Source: Pseudomonadota bacterium
GTDB taxonomy: Bacteria; Pseudomonadota; Alphaproteobacteria; Rhizobiales; Pleomorphomonadaceae
Reading direction: 5' to 3'
Assembly: GCA_018262575.1 (NCBI GenBank)
Contig: JAGSYU010000027.1
Location: forward strand, 1 to 64,000
DNA: 64,000 nucleotides
This document shows, piece by piece, positions 35,951-47,062 of this stretch (positions within the stretch are counted from its first letter, which is position 1; every line of letters begins with the position of its first letter). A program made the position numbers and the translations under genes. Under the pieces are notes generated by a model. That model was not told the origin of the DNA. It ran no database searches and was given only the letters and a program-made list of their open reading frames with translations.

Positions 35951-38641
35951 TCAGCGCCGCCGGAGCACCGTCTGGTAGGCAAGGCCGATCGCCACCAGGA
36001 CGCCGCCGAGGCCGATGAAGGACAGCGCCCGGAGCGCGCCGGTGAGGCCGGCGGTGTCGATCAGGAACACCTTGGCCACAACGCCGGCCACAATCACTGC
36101 CGCCACCGTGCGAATTGTCCGACTCGCGGTGGCAACACCGACGGCGAGCACTGCAAGACCGAGCGCCAGCCACACCGCCGAATAGGCGTAGAGCTCGCCT
36201 TCCCGTACCTCGCCCCAGCTGAGATCACCGCTATGCCAGCCGGCGCGCACGGCGAGCGTCGCCCACATGGCAACAAGCAGGCCGCCGACCATGGCGGCGA
36301 TGGCCATATAGGAGGGTGGGAGATCGGTCCGGCGGCGCGCGACGCCAGCGACCAGCAGGATGAGCAGAGCGGGCGCCAAGTAGCCGACAAGCAGTGTGCC
36401 GTCGAAGCTGCCGCCGTCGATCGGCTCGCCCGTGACGGCCGGGTTGGCGGTGATGAGAAGGCCGATGGCCGCCATCACCAGGCCGAGGCCGCCGAAAATG
36501 GGCGTTCCCCAGTTCATCACCGGAGAGGGCCGCCGGGCGCCGAGCCAGTTGAGGCCGAGCGAGATCGCCAGCATGACCATGCTGAGAAGGCTCTGTTCGG
36601 CGAGGCCCGACACCGGCGTGAACAGGTCGCCGCCGTTCATGGCGTGGTGGATCTCGAGCGTCGCCGTCAGCGCCGCGAAGACGACGGCGAGCGCCTCGAA
36701 TGCCGGTACCCAACGCGGGTCGCCCGGCGTGCGGCCGAAGCGCCAGGCGGCGTAGGCAAAGGACAGCGTCGGCACGCCGTAGCCGTAGAGCAGCGGGTTG
36801 AAGATCATCGTCGTTCCGAGGTCGTCGCCGACGACGCGCGGGTCCCAGACGAAGCGGGCGACCACCACAGCGGCGACCACCAGCGCGGTTGGTCGCAGCG
36901 CTGCCACCGGCCGGCGCGTCTCCACCCAGGCGATGGCGGCGACCAGCAGCGACAGCGATACCGTCAACATGCCTTTCTCAAAGGCGATGGCGAGCGCAGC
37001 ACCAAGGGCGGCGACGCAGCCGATCGCATAGGCGGCGATGGCGCCGTCGCGCCCCTTGGCATCGAAGGGGAGGCGGCGGCCGAGATATTCGGTGACCGAG
37101 GCGAGATAGCCGGCAGCGACCAGCGCCGCGATGGCAAAGGCTGGCGACGCCGAGAGATCGCGGCTGGTGCCGAGATAGGCGAAGGTGATGAGGCCGGGCG
37201 CTGCGAAGGCGCCGGCCACGGCGAGCTGCGGCCGGCCGCGCGAGGCAATGGCGCCGAAAAGGCCGGTCACCGTCAGTAGCAGTCCGAAGAAGATGCCGAT
37301 GCCGAGATAGTCGCTACCGGTCGGTGAGGTGAGGAGATCGGCAAAGCCCGGCACGGTTGGCTCGCCTGTCACCGGGTCGATGACGACACCGGCCATCGTC
37401 ACGTTGAGGAGGCCATAGACGAGCACGGTCGCGACGACGGCCGTCACCGCAAGCCCGCGTGAGGCCGGCCACTCCGAGGCAAGCGCCATCAGCACCAGCG
37501 CGAGAGCCGCGACAAGACCGACCGTCACCGCGCCTATGCCGACGTTGGCCGCGAAGACGAGGAGCGGCAACGCGAACAGGCTGAGCACGGCTGTCGCCGT
37601 CCGGTCGAAAGGCGCGTCGGCTGTCCGGTCGCGGGGGGCGTGGCTGGTCACGAAGGCCACGCCGGCCAACAGTAGCGACACCAGCCAATGGGCGGCGACC
37701 TGGAGCTGGGTTCCGGGACCGTCATAGTCTGAGACGGTGCCGCACAGCAGCAGCGACCACAGGATATTGGCCACCGTGGCCGACACGGCGAGCCAGCGCC
37801 ATAGCCTCAGGCGCGCCACGCCATAGGTGGTGGCGGTGACGATGGCGAGATAGAGCACCAGCGGCGTCAGCGCCGGCTCGGCGCTCGAAACGAGGATCGG
37901 CGTCGTATAGGCGGCGAGGAGCCCAAGCGCCGCCAGCGCCGGCCCGTGACGAAGCGCCAGGATCAGCGTCGCGACGCCGACCGCGCCGAGCGCGACGAAG
38001 GCGGCGGTCGGTCCGATCAGTCCGTAGAGGCCATAGGCGGCATAGACCGAGGCGAAAGCCGACACGGCACCGGCCGCGGCGAGCACGCCGGGAATGTAGG
38101 CCCGCCGTGCGTCGCCCGACGCCTCGGCGAAACCGGAGCGGCGCAACCATTCGCCACCGCCGATCAGCAGGGCCGCGAAAACGAGGCCGAGGACCACCCG
38201 CGCTGCCGGGCCGAGCAACCCGGCCTCGATCGAATAGCGGACGAGGAAGATACCGCCGAGACCGAGCGCCAGCCCCCCGACCCAGACGGCCCAGCGGCTA
38301 CCGATCTTTTCTTCCAGGGAGACGCGGGCGGCGAGCGGCGGTATTTCTTCGGCCGGTTGCGCGGTGTCGTCGGGAGCCACCGTGTCTTCCGGCGGTTCGG
38401 GGGCGTCCTGAGCAGGGGAGGGCGCTTCGACGCGCTCTTCGGTGTTGGATATGTCCGGGGCAACCGTGGCGGCCGGCGCCGCTGCTTCGACCTTGGGCGT
38501 CGGTGCGGCGCCGAGGGCCGCTTCCAGCGTCTCGATACGCCGCTGCAGATCACGGGTTCGGCCGAAGGCGATGAGGCCAAACAGCGACCCAATGAGAATG
38601 GTCAGGAGAATAAGGGCGGCAAAAAGCAGAAGCTCGTCCAT
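35951..38641 (-). CDS. DUF2339 polytopic membrane protein
   Basis: An 896-residue protein of the DUF2339 family (PF10101). After an N-terminal helix (LLLFAALILLTILIGSLFGL) and a coiled-coil-like stretch (RDLQRRIETLEAAL), a Pro/Glu-rich linker (about 50-95) leads to more than 20 hydrophobic helices. The characteristic REEKIGSRWAVWVGGLALGLG-type segment appears as LEEKIGSRWAVWVGGLALGL. The function of the family is not established. It lies 69 nt downstream of the histidine kinase on the same strand. Confidence 0.9.
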   Translation of the reverse strand: MDELLLFAALILLTILIGSLFGLIAFGRTRDLQRRIETLEAALGAAPTPKVEAAAPAATVAPDISNTEERVEAPSPAQDAPEPPEDTVAPDDTAQPAEEIPPLAARVSLEEKIGSRWAVWVGGLALGLGGIFLVRYSIEAGLLGPAARVVLGLVFAALLIGGGEWLRRSGFAEASGDARRAYIPGVLAAAGAVSAFASVYAAYGLYGLIGPTAAFVALGAVGVATLILALRHGPALAALGLLAAYTTPILVSSAEPALTPLVLYLAIVTATTYGVARLRLWRWLAVSATVANILWSLLLCGTVSDYDGPGTQLQVAAHWLVSLLLAGVAFVTSHAPRDRTADAPFDRTATAVLSLFALPLLVFAANVGIGAVTVGLVAALALVLMALASEWPASRGLAVTAVVATVLVYGLLNVTMAGVVIDPVTGEPTVPGFADLLTSPTGSDYLGIGIFFGLLLTVTGLFGAIASRGRPQLAVAGAFAAPGLITFAYLGTSRDLSASPAFAIAALVAAGYLASVTEYLGRRLPFDAKGRDGAIAAYAIGCVAALGAALAIAFEKGMLTVSLSLLVAAIAWVETRRPVAALRPTALVVAAVVVARFVWDPRVVGDDLGTTMIFNPLLYGYGVPTLSFAYAAWRFGRTPGDPRWVPAFEALAVVFAALTATLEIHHAMNGGDLFTPVSGLAEQSLLSMVMLAISLGLNWLGARRPSPVMNWGTPIFGGLGLVMAAIGLLITANPAVTGEPIDGGSFDGTLLVGYLAPALLILLVAGVARRRTDLPPSYMAIAAMVGGLLVAMWATLAVRAGWHSGDLSWGEVREGELYAYSAVWLALGLAVLAVGVATASRTIRTVAAVIVAGVVAKVFLIDTAGLTGALRALSFIGLGGVLVAIGLAYQTVLRRR

Positions 38642-38710
38642 GGCGCGATCGGTTCCCGTTGGGAAATAAGTGATACCCGATGACGCGGTCTTGCGGAATG
38701 GCCCCGACGC

Positions 38711-40252
<1,542 letters not shown>

Positions 40253-40380
40253 GCTTGATGTCAACTTCCAGCCAAATGGTCCGGTCACACTAAAGCCCGA
40301 TTTTCCCTAACGGCCGGTTCGCTCGCATGGTTAACAGTGTGTGCGCAGGGGGGAACGAGGATACCGGTATCGATCGGGAC

Positions 40381-40410
40381 TTGACAAAATGGGGAAAAAA
40401 TTTCTTATTT
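40381..40410 (+). promoter_or_regulatory. predicted promoter of the Lrp-type gene
   Basis: TTGACA at 40381-40386 and TTATTT at 40405-40410 are 18 nt apart, in an AT-rich tract 60 nt before the start codon. The -35 box is perfect; the -10 box is weak. Confidence 0.55.
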
Positions 40411-40469
40411 GTGGTCACATAGGCCGACAAAATAGAAACTCATTTCACGACTGTAGCGGATGCACGATC

Positions 40470-40955
40470 ATGCTGGACCGGCTGGACAAGAAAATTCTCT
40501 CGATCCTTCAAGAGGATGCCACCATCCCCGTGGCCGAAGTGGCCAAGCGCGTTGGACTGTCGACAACCCCCTGCTGGCGGCGCATCCAGAAGCTGGAAGA
40601 AGATGGCGTTATTCTGCGTCGGGTGGCACTTCTTGCCCCCAAGTCGGTTAACACCAAGGTGACGGTGTTCGTCTCCATCGTCACCAACCAGCATTCGGAG
40701 GAATGGCTGCGCCGCTTTGCCGAGCTGATCCGCGAGTTTCCCGAGGTGGTTGAGTTCTACCGGATGAGCGGCCAGGTCGATTATCTGCTGCGCGTCGTGG
40801 TGCCGGACATCGAGGCCTATGATGCATTCTACAAGCGCCTGATCGCCAAGATCGAGATTTCCGACGTCTCCTCGGCCTTCGCCATGGAGCAGATCAAGTA
40901 CACCACGGCGCTGCCGCTGTCCTATATCCAGCTCGACAAGGACAAGCAGGTCTAG
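40470..40955 (+). CDS. Lrp/AsnC-family transcriptional regulator
   Basis: A 161-residue feast/famine regulator. The N-terminal HTH (LDKKILSILQEDATIPVAEV then LSTTPCWRRIQKLEEDGVI) is followed by the RAM ligand-binding domain. AsnC members sense amino acids, and the LSxTPCWRRIxKLE form is typical of BkdR/AldR-like members. Start 40470 was chosen because the upstream extension is not family-like. A promoter is predicted at 40381. It is divergent from the histidine kinase. Confidence 0.9.
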   Translation: MLDRLDKKILSILQEDATIPVAEVAKRVGLSTTPCWRRIQKLEEDGVILRRVALLAPKSVNTKVTVFVSIVTNQHSEEWLRRFAELIREFPEVVEFYRMSGQVDYLLRVVVPDIEAYDAFYKRLIAKIEISDVSSAFAMEQIKYTTALPLSYIQLDKDKQV

Positions 40956-40963
40956 CGCCTGCC

Positions 40964-41085
40964 CGAAATTCTGCTGGGGCGGGCATCTAGCTTCGTGTTC
41001 TGCGCTTCCGGTGCTCACGAACGTTTAGTTCGCTCCGCTCCGGTTCTCGAACCCGTCGCCATCTGCCTCGCCCCAGCGAATTTCG
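40964..41085. repeat. long palindromic repeat element (REP-like)
   Basis: CGAAATTC-T-GCTGGGGCG at 40964-40981 is inverted as CGCCCCAGC-GAATTTCG at 41069-41085, and GGGCATCTAG/ATCTGCC lie inside the arms. The inner part contains CGAACGTTTAGTTCG and TCCGCTCCGGTTCTCG. The whole 122 nt can fold into one interrupted long hairpin between the Lrp-type gene and moaA. Confidence 0.6.
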
Positions 41086-41205
41086 ACCCAGGCTCTGGGC
41101 GGCGGCGAATAACGAAACATGACTACTGGCATGAGGTTTCCTCCACTGGCTGGTTAGGCTATCGTCGTCACCCTGGCTGGTCCGGCCTGAGGTGAGGGCA
41201 CCCGC

Positions 41206-42213
41206 ATGCAGTATGCCTCCAATCTGATCGATCCCTTTGGCCGGCGCGTCGACTACCTGCGCGTTTCCGTGACGGATCGCTGCGACTTTCGCTGCGTCTA
41301 CTGCATGTCCAGCGATATGACCTTCCTGCCGCATGGCGACCTGCTGACGCTTGAGGAGCTCGATCGTCTCTGCGCTGCCTTCATCCGGCGTGGCATCCGT
41401 CGCATCCGCATCTCTGGCGGCGAACCATTGGTCCGGCGCGGCATCATGTCGCTGTTCCGTTCGCTCAAGACCTACCTCGACGACGGCAGCCTCGATGAGG
41501 TGACGTTGACCACCAACGGCTCGCAGCTCAGCCGATACGCCGATGAACTGGCCGATTGTGGCGTCCGCCGCATCAACGTGTCGCTCGACAGCCTCGATGC
41601 CGGGAAGTTTCACGCCATCACTCGCACCGGCAGCCTCGACAAGGTGCTCGGCGGCATCGACGCGGCGGTGCGCGCCGGCCTGAAGGTGAAGATCAACGCG
41701 GTGGCGCTGAGGGGGGTCAACGAGTTCGAGCTCGGCGACATGCTCGCCTGGGCGCACGGGCGCGGCTTCGACATGACGCTGATCGAAACCATGCCGCTCG
41801 GCGAAATCGATGGCGACCGGCTCGCTCAATACCTGCCGCTCACCGAGGCGAAGGCCCGTCTTGCCCGCCGCTTCACGCTGGACGAGACGGATTACCGCAC
41901 CGGCGGCCCGGCCCGCTACGTCACCGTTCGTGAGACCGGCGGCCGGCTCGGCTTCATCACGCCGATGACCCACAATTTCTGCGAAAGCTGCAATCGCGTG
42001 CGCGTCACCTGCACCGGCACCATCTACATGTGTCTCGGCCAGGAGGACCGGCTCGACCTTCGGGCTCCGTTGCGTGCCTCAGAGGGCGACGACCTGCTCG
42101 ATGCCGCCATTGTCAAAGCGATCGCCCACAAGCCGCGCGGCCACGACTTCGTCATCGACCGCACCGGCGTCCCCTCGGTGAAGGGGCGGCACATGAACAC
42201 CACCGGCGGGTAG
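41206..42213 (+). CDS. moaA: GTP 3',8-cyclase (molybdenum cofactor biosynthesis)
   Basis: A 335-residue radical-SAM enzyme for the first step of molybdopterin synthesis. The radical-SAM Fe-S motif is [11 protein letters not shown] (CxxxCxxC), the second cluster ligands are in [15 protein letters not shown], and the C-terminal GG (ending NTTGG) needed for activity is present. GAGGTGAGG precedes the ATG. It requires Fe-S delivery; the Mrp gene at 26933 may serve. A bidirectional hairpin follows. Confidence 0.96.
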   Translation: MQYASNLIDPFGRRVDYLRVSVTDRCDFRCVYCMSSDMTFLPHGDLLTLEELDRLCAAFIRRGIRRIRISGGEPLVRRGIMSLFRSLKTYLDDGSLDEVTLTTNGSQLSRYADELADCGVRRINVSLDSLDAGKFHAITRTGSLDKVLGGIDAAVRAGLKVKINAVALRGVNEFELGDMLAWAHGRGFDMTLIETMPLGEIDGDRLAQYLPLTEAKARLARRFTLDETDYRTGGPARYVTVRETGGRLGFITPMTHNFCESCNRVRVTCTGTIYMCLGQEDRLDLRAPLRASEGDDLLDAAIVKAIAHKPRGHDFVIDRTGVPSVKGRHMNTTGG

Positions 42214-42240
42214 GGCGCCCCGTTTGCAAGGCGCCCCTTT
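42213..42240. terminator. bidirectional hairpin between moaA and the peptide-binding gene
   Basis: GGGCGCC (42213-42219) pairs with GGCGCCC (42230-42236), then CTTT on the plus strand. The stem overlaps the moaA stop, between convergent genes. Confidence 0.5.
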
Positions 42241-42245
42241 CCCAA

Positions 42246-43850
42246 TCAGCTCTTCAGACCTATGTCGGCCCAGTTGGACACCGCCCAGCGTGGATTGCTG
42301 GCGATGTTCTCGACGCTGTCGCGTGCCACGGTGATGAAGCCCCATTCGGCGACGTTGATCAGCGGCAAGTCGGCGGCGACCTTTTTCTGGAAGTCCTTGT
42401 AGAGCTCCGTACGGGCGGCGCTGTCCACCGTGGCGGCGGCTGTGTCGATCAGTGCGTCGATCTCGGCACTGGCGTAACCGCCCTGGTTGGAGAAGGGCAC
42501 GCCGGCTGGTGTGCCGGAGTGGACCAGAATGGTGGTGGAGATGGCCGGATCGCCGCGGAACACCGGCGGTGCCACGGCGAGGTCGAAGTCGTGGTCGGTA
42601 TAGACGGCCTTCTGATGGGCGGCGGCATCGTTGTTGACGAGCACCGCGTCGATGCCGACGGCGGCGAGCGCCTGCCTGAGATAATCGCCGAACTGCCGCG
42701 TCTCGTTGAAGTAGGGGGCCGGCAGCAGCTTCAGCTGGAAGCGGCTGCCATCGGCGCCGCGCTTGTAGCCGGCCTCGTCGAGCAGCGCATTGGCCTTGTC
42801 GACGCTGAAGTCATACGTCGGCACGTCGGCGGTGTAGAACTCCGGGGCGTTCTTCGGCACCGGTCCGGTGGCGGTCGCCGCATAGCCGAGGAAGATGGTC
42901 TTCACCACGAAGTCCCGGTCGATGGCGTGGGCAATGGCCTGCCGCACCTTGAGATCGGCCAGCTCCTTGCGGCGATGGTTGATCTCGACGACCAACTGGT
43001 AGGTCAGCGCCTCATAGCCTTTGGAAATCACCTTGATGCCCGGCACCTTGGAGATGCGGTCGAGGTCGGCGAGGGGCACGGCCGAGAAGGCGGCGAGGTG
43101 GACCTCTTCCGCCTCCAGCGCCGCCCCGGCACCGGCCCGGTCGGGCAGCACGCGGAAGACGATCTCGTCCACCGTCGGCTCGCCCGTCTGCCAGTAGGCG
43201 TCGTTCTTCGACAGCAGGTAATACTCGCCGGGCTTGTACTCGGTGAACTTGAACGGCCCGGTGCCAATCAGCTTGTCGATGGTCGGCGCGGCCTTGAGGT
43301 CGGTGCCGGCGAAGACGTGCTTGGGCAGCACGGCGGTCACCGCCGGCAGCGCGTTGCGGATCAACTGGATCGGCGTCGGCTTTGAGAACTTGAAAACGGC
43401 GGTATGCTCGTCCGGCGTGTCGACGGCCGTAAGGTTGGCGAATACCGAGCGTCCCAGGTTCTGCAGCGGCTTCCACACCTCCAGCGCCGAGAAGGCGACG
43501 TCTTCAGAGGTGAAGGGCTGGCCATCGTGCCAGACAACGCCCTCGCGCAGCTTGAAGGTGATGGACAGGCCGTCGTCGCTGCCGTCCCAGGACAGCGCCA
43601 GGCGCGGGACAAGGCCATTGTCGCCATCATAGGACGCCTCGGCCAGCGGCTCGATCACCTTGCTCGACAGGAAAAACACGCCGTTCGAGGCGACGATGGC
43701 CGGATTGAGGTTCTTCGGCTCGCTGTCGGCGGCCACCACGAGGCGGGTCTTTTCCTGCGCCCGGAGACGATTGGTCGAGAGCGCCGTCGAGGCGGCGAGA
43801 AGCAGGGAAGCCTTGATGAGGCCACGGCGGGAAAGGATGGCAAAGGTCAT
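42246..43850 (-). CDS. Tat-exported peptide/nickel-type ABC binding protein
   Basis: A 534-residue SBP_bac_5 protein. The N-terminal LSRRGLIKASLLLAAST carries a twin-arginine motif (SRRGLIK), so it is probably exported folded by Tat. The family core is visible in LVVAADSEPKNLNPAIVASN, GVVWHDGQPFTSEDVAFSAL and DRDFVVKTIFLGYA. No permease or ATPase lies next to it. The Dpp/Opp-like operon at 58989-62363 lacks a binding protein of its own; this one could serve it, but there is no linkage in sequence to prove it. Confidence 0.85.
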   Translation of the reverse strand: MTFAILSRRGLIKASLLLAASTALSTNRLRAQEKTRLVVAADSEPKNLNPAIVASNGVFFLSSKVIEPLAEASYDGDNGLVPRLALSWDGSDDGLSITFKLREGVVWHDGQPFTSEDVAFSALEVWKPLQNLGRSVFANLTAVDTPDEHTAVFKFSKPTPIQLIRNALPAVTAVLPKHVFAGTDLKAAPTIDKLIGTGPFKFTEYKPGEYYLLSKNDAYWQTGEPTVDEIVFRVLPDRAGAGAALEAEEVHLAAFSAVPLADLDRISKVPGIKVISKGYEALTYQLVVEINHRRKELADLKVRQAIAHAIDRDFVVKTIFLGYAATATGPVPKNAPEFYTADVPTYDFSVDKANALLDEAGYKRGADGSRFQLKLLPAPYFNETRQFGDYLRQALAAVGIDAVLVNNDAAAHQKAVYTDHDFDLAVAPPVFRGDPAISTTILVHSGTPAGVPFSNQGGYASAEIDALIDTAAATVDSAARTELYKDFQKKVAADLPLINVAEWGFITVARDSVENIASNPRWAVSNWADIGLKS

Positions 43851-44141
43851 GGTAGGCTCCAGCGATAGCTTCGGCGATCGGACCGTCGCGGATGCGATCG
43901 TGGTGACACTGTCGATCCGCGAGGTCGGATGTTACAGGGATGAATTTGCTGGCTGCAACGCTCCGGAGAACTATTTTTCGCGCCAGGCCGCTCTGACGCG
44001 ACATCTCCGGCCGAGAGGGCTGAATTCAGTGTCCTTGACGCGAATTCATTCCTGTCTTGTCCGCCCCGCCATCCCGTCAAACGCGACGCTTTCCATGGCG
44101 ACGACTTGCCTTTACACCGGGCATACCAACCGGGGCCTTCC

Positions 44142-44813
44142 ATGCAGCCGCACGATTTTTGGCAAACGATCCATCCTGCCGGTACCGAGGCCGAGCCGTT
44201 CGCGGACGCCTTTCCGGCCCGCCTTGCCGACGGCCGGCGCCTCCTGCTGCCCATCCGGTCCCTCGCCGACGGCCGGCACGGCCTCGCTTCGCTGATCGTC
44301 AATCAGGCGAGCTTTGCGGTGCTGTCGGCGTTGGCCGACGATCTCGCCGCCCGGCTGAGGCCTCTGTCGCCCGACGTGGTGGTCGGCCTGCCGACGCTGG
44401 GGCTGACGCTGGCCGCCGCCGTGGCTGAGCGGCTCGGTCATTCCCGCTACGTCCCCTGCGGCACGTCGCGCAAGTTCTGGTATGTCGAGGAGTTGTCGGT
44501 GCCGATGAGCTCGGTGACGACCCATCATCTGAAGCGCCTTTATATCGATCCGCGCATGCTGCCGCTTCTTGAGGGCCGGCGGGTGGCGCTTGTCGACGAC
44601 GTCATATCCTCGGGCACCTCCATCGTTGCCGGATTGCGGCTGATGGCGGCCATCGGCGTCGAGCCGGTGGCGGTCGGCGCCGCCATGCTGCAGACCGAAC
44701 GCTGGCGGCCGGCACTCGCCGACCTGTCGACGGTGTGGCCCGACCGGGTCGTCGGATCGTTTTCGACGCCGCTTCTCGAACGCACCACAGGCGGCTGGAT
44801 CGTCGCCGATTAG
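44142..44813 (+). CDS. phosphoribosyltransferase family protein
   Basis: A 223-residue type I PRTase fold. The PRPP-binding loop is RVALVDDVISSGTSIVAGL (DDxxxxGT) and the flexible-hood region GLPTLGLTLAAAVAERLGHS precedes it. The most similar enzymes are adenine/xanthine phosphoribosyltransferases, but no substrate-specific motif can be identified. It is divergent from the binding-protein gene. The start has only a weak GGGG upstream. Confidence 0.8.
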   Translation: MQPHDFWQTIHPAGTEAEPFADAFPARLADGRRLLLPIRSLADGRHGLASLIVNQASFAVLSALADDLAARLRPLSPDVVVGLPTLGLTLAAAVAERLGHSRYVPCGTSRKFWYVEELSVPMSSVTTHHLKRLYIDPRMLPLLEGRRVALVDDVISSGTSIVAGLRLMAAIGVEPVAVGAAMLQTERWRPALADLSTVWPDRVVGSFSTPLLERTTGGWIVAD

Positions 44814-44939
44814 CTCGCGGACATTGGAACAGTCGGGACCTCTTCAAAAAAAGAGGGGCAGGTACGGAATAAAACGTAGTGGGCGGTGTTGTTGTCTTTG
44901 GGAGCGGCGGACATTCGCGCTCCCGAGGAGGGATACCCC

Positions 44940-45338
44940 ATGAACCGATTGATCATTTCCGCGCTGCTGGCTGGCAGCTTCGCCATTCCCGCCTTGGCTC
45001 CGGCTCTTGCCGAAGACTATGCCTCGGGTGCCATCAAGACGATGGACAGCGCCAAGGGCGAGATCCTGACCGACGCCAAGGGCATGGCGCTCTACACCTT
45101 CGACAAGGATGCCGCGGGCGTCTCCAACTGCTATGAAGGCTGCGCGGTGAAATGGCCGCCGGTGACGGCAGCGGCCGGCGCCAAGGCGGCTGACGATTTC
45201 TCGCTGGTAGCTCGCAAGGATGGCGCCCAGCAGTGGGCGTTCAAGGGCATGCCGCTCTACCTCTGGCAGGGCGACAAGAAGCCGGGCGACGTCACCGGCG
45301 ATGGCATGGGCGGTGTCTGGCACCTCGCCAAGGAGTAA
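44940..45338 (+). CDS. COG4315 exported protein heading an ECF sigma operon
   Basis: A 132-residue periplasmic protein with a signal peptide (ISALLAGSFAIPALAPALA). It contains two YxxxxD repeats of the COG4315 type: MALYTFDKDAAGVSNCYEGC and MPLYLWQGDKKPGDVTG. The two cysteines in SNCYEGCAVKWPP may be oxidised to a disulfide. A strong ribosome binding site (GAGGAGGGATACCCC) precedes the ATG. It is 8 nt from the sigma factor gene and therefore likely in one operon with the sigma/anti-sigma pair; related rhizobial clusters have the same order. Its function is unknown. Confidence 0.85.
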   Translation: MNRLIISALLAGSFAIPALAPALAEDYASGAIKTMDSAKGEILTDAKGMALYTFDKDAAGVSNCYEGCAVKWPPVTAAAGAKAADDFSLVARKDGAQQWAFKGMPLYLWQGDKKPGDVTGDGMGGVWHLAKE

Positions 45339-45346
45339 ACTCGGGC

Positions 45347-45853
45347 ATGCCGGGCTTCCTGGACGATATCGAGGCTCTGATGCCCGCCCTGCGCCGCTAC
45401 GCGCGGGCGCTGACCGGCAATGCCGATCGGGCCGACGATCTCGTCCAGGATTGCCTCGAGCGGGCCATCGCCAAACAGAGCCTGTGGCGGCCGGTTGGCC
45501 CGATCCGCCCCTGGCTGTTCAAGATCATGATCAACCTGCACCGCAACGACTGGCGGCGCCGACGCGGCTCGCCCGAACCCGAGGCGCTCGACACCCTGTC
45601 TTTCGAGCCGGCGAGCCCGGCACCGCAGGGCGCGCGTCTGGCGCTGGCCGAGACGGCGGCGGCGCTCGACCGCCTGCCGGTCGAGCAGCGCGAGGCGCTG
45701 CTGCTGGTGGTGCTCGACGGCATGAGCTACGCCGAGGCGGCCGGCGCGCTTGACATCCCCACGGGCACGCTGATGTCGCGGATCGGCCGGGCGCGCGAGG
45801 CACTGCGCGCCATGGTCGACGGAACGGGGCCTAAACTGAGATCGGTGAAATGA
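45347..45853 (+). CDS. ECF-type RNA polymerase sigma factor
   Basis: A 168-residue group-4 sigma factor with sigma-2 (LRRYARALTGNADRADDLVQ, RPWLFKIMINLHRNDWRR) and sigma-4 (LPVEQREALLLVVLDGMSYA, GTLMSRIGRAREALR) domains only. It overlaps the anti-sigma gene by ATGA. The start at 45347 opens with MPGFLDDIEALMPALRRY, the typical length for this class. It probably transcribes its own operon under a stress signal. Confidence 0.92.
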   Translation: MPGFLDDIEALMPALRRYARALTGNADRADDLVQDCLERAIAKQSLWRPVGPIRPWLFKIMINLHRNDWRRRRGSPEPEALDTLSFEPASPAPQGARLALAETAAALDRLPVEQREALLLVVLDGMSYAEAAGALDIPTGTLMSRIGRAREALRAMVDGTGPKLRSVK

Positions 45854-46629
45854 GCGACAGACAGACCATCACCGAGGCCGACCTCAACGCCTATGTCGAC
45901 GACGAGCTGGAACCGGCGCGGCGGGCAGCGGTGGAGGCTCATCTCGCCGACAGCCCTGGCGACCGCGAGCGTGTCGCCGCATGGCGGCAGCAAGCCGCCT
46001 CGCTGAGGGCCCTTTACGACCACGTCGCCGATGAAGCGGTGCCGACCCGCCTGTCGCCACGCCGGATTGTTGCCGAGCGGCGGCAAGGCTTTCGCCGCAC
46101 GGCCACGAGCGTGGCTGCGGCACTGGCGCTCGTCATCCTTGGTGGCACGGGTGGCTGGATCGGCCACGGCCTCGCCACGCCCGGCATCGCCGAAACGACG
46201 CTGATCCGCGAGGCGGAGGCGGCGCACGCCCTCTATACGCCGGAGGTGCGACATCCGGTGGAAGTTGGCCGCGAGGAAGGCGTCCACCTGTCGAAGTGGC
46301 TTTCCAAGCGGCTGGACCGCACCCTGGTCATCCCCGACCTGGCGTCCGAAGGTTTCTCGCTGGTTGGCGGCCGTCTGTTGCCGGCGGCAACCAGCGCCGC
46401 GGCCCTCCTCATGTACGAGAATGGCGACGGCGCGCGCATTACGCTCTACGTCGTGCCTCATTCGGGTGACGAGACGGCCATGCGGATCAGTTCGACCGGC
46501 CGGCTGACGGCGGTGTCCTGGCAAGCCGAGGCGCTGGGCTGCGTGTTGGTTGGCAACCTGCCACGCGAGACGTTGCTGGAACTGGCCAAGGCAAGCTATG
46601 GCAGCCTCGAACCCGGCTCGGACATCTGA
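45850..46629 (+). CDS. membrane anti-sigma factor
   Basis: A 259-residue anti-sigma protein. The N-terminal domain (ITEADLNAYVDDELEPARRA) is of the ASD type, but the HxxxCxxC zinc motif is missing (it reads VEAHLADSPGDRERVAAW). One membrane helix (RTATSVAAALALVILGGTGG, about 82-101) is followed by a periplasmic domain of about 150 residues (start TPGIAETTLIREAEAA) that likely senses the signal. It is translationally coupled to the sigma factor. Confidence 0.9.
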   Translation: MSDRQTITEADLNAYVDDELEPARRAAVEAHLADSPGDRERVAAWRQQAASLRALYDHVADEAVPTRLSPRRIVAERRQGFRRTATSVAAALALVILGGTGGWIGHGLATPGIAETTLIREAEAAHALYTPEVRHPVEVGREEGVHLSKWLSKRLDRTLVIPDLASEGFSLVGGRLLPAATSAAALLMYENGDGARITLYVVPHSGDETAMRISSTGRLTAVSWQAEALGCVLVGNLPRETLLELAKASYGSLEPGSDI

Positions 46630-46656
46630 CCATGAGCGGGCGATATCCGCCTGTGC

Positions 46657-46896
46657 CTACAATCTTGGGTCTTCCGACGGCTTACGGCTGCGCAGCTCGC
46701 GCATGGCCTTCATCCGTGGCGCGATGCCGAGCGCGACGGGGACCGCGATGATGAAGGTGATGCCGACCACCCAGGGGATCAGTACATCGGCCTGCTCCTT
46801 CAACGGCGTCGCCAGCACGACGACCATGCCAATACCGAACAGGACGGCCTGAACCATCATGTAGATCAGCAGTGTGATCAGGATTTTCGTTCTCAT
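46657..46896 (-). CDS. small two-helix membrane protein
   Basis: A 79-residue protein with two hydrophobic helices (LITLLIYMMVQAVLFGIGMVV and VVGITFIIAVPVALGI, slightly trimmed here) and a charged, Arg-rich C-terminus. GGAGACGACG precedes the ATG at 46896. No family is recognised. It is convergent with the anti-sigma operon and lies alone. Confidence 0.65.
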   Translation of the reverse strand: MRTKILITLLIYMMVQAVLFGIGMVVVLATPLKEQADVLIPWVVGITFIIAVPVALGIAPRMKAMRELRSRKPSEDPRL

Positions 46897-47062
46897 CGTC
46901 GTCTCCTCGAAGGTCTCCTCAAGCTTCAACGCACGGACCAGCCGTTTGGTTGCGCGTACTCTGCGAGGAAGCGAAGTGGCGACGGCCGAAAGTCTTCACT
47001 TATCCTGCGGGCCGGGTTCTGACAGCTCACCCTGCTGAGAATAAGTCCATGTATCTGATGTA

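Noticed and set aside
40956-41205. Moco riboswitch in front of moaA
   Set aside because: The conserved Moco RNA parts are not seen; the structure there is explained by the long palindromic repeat.
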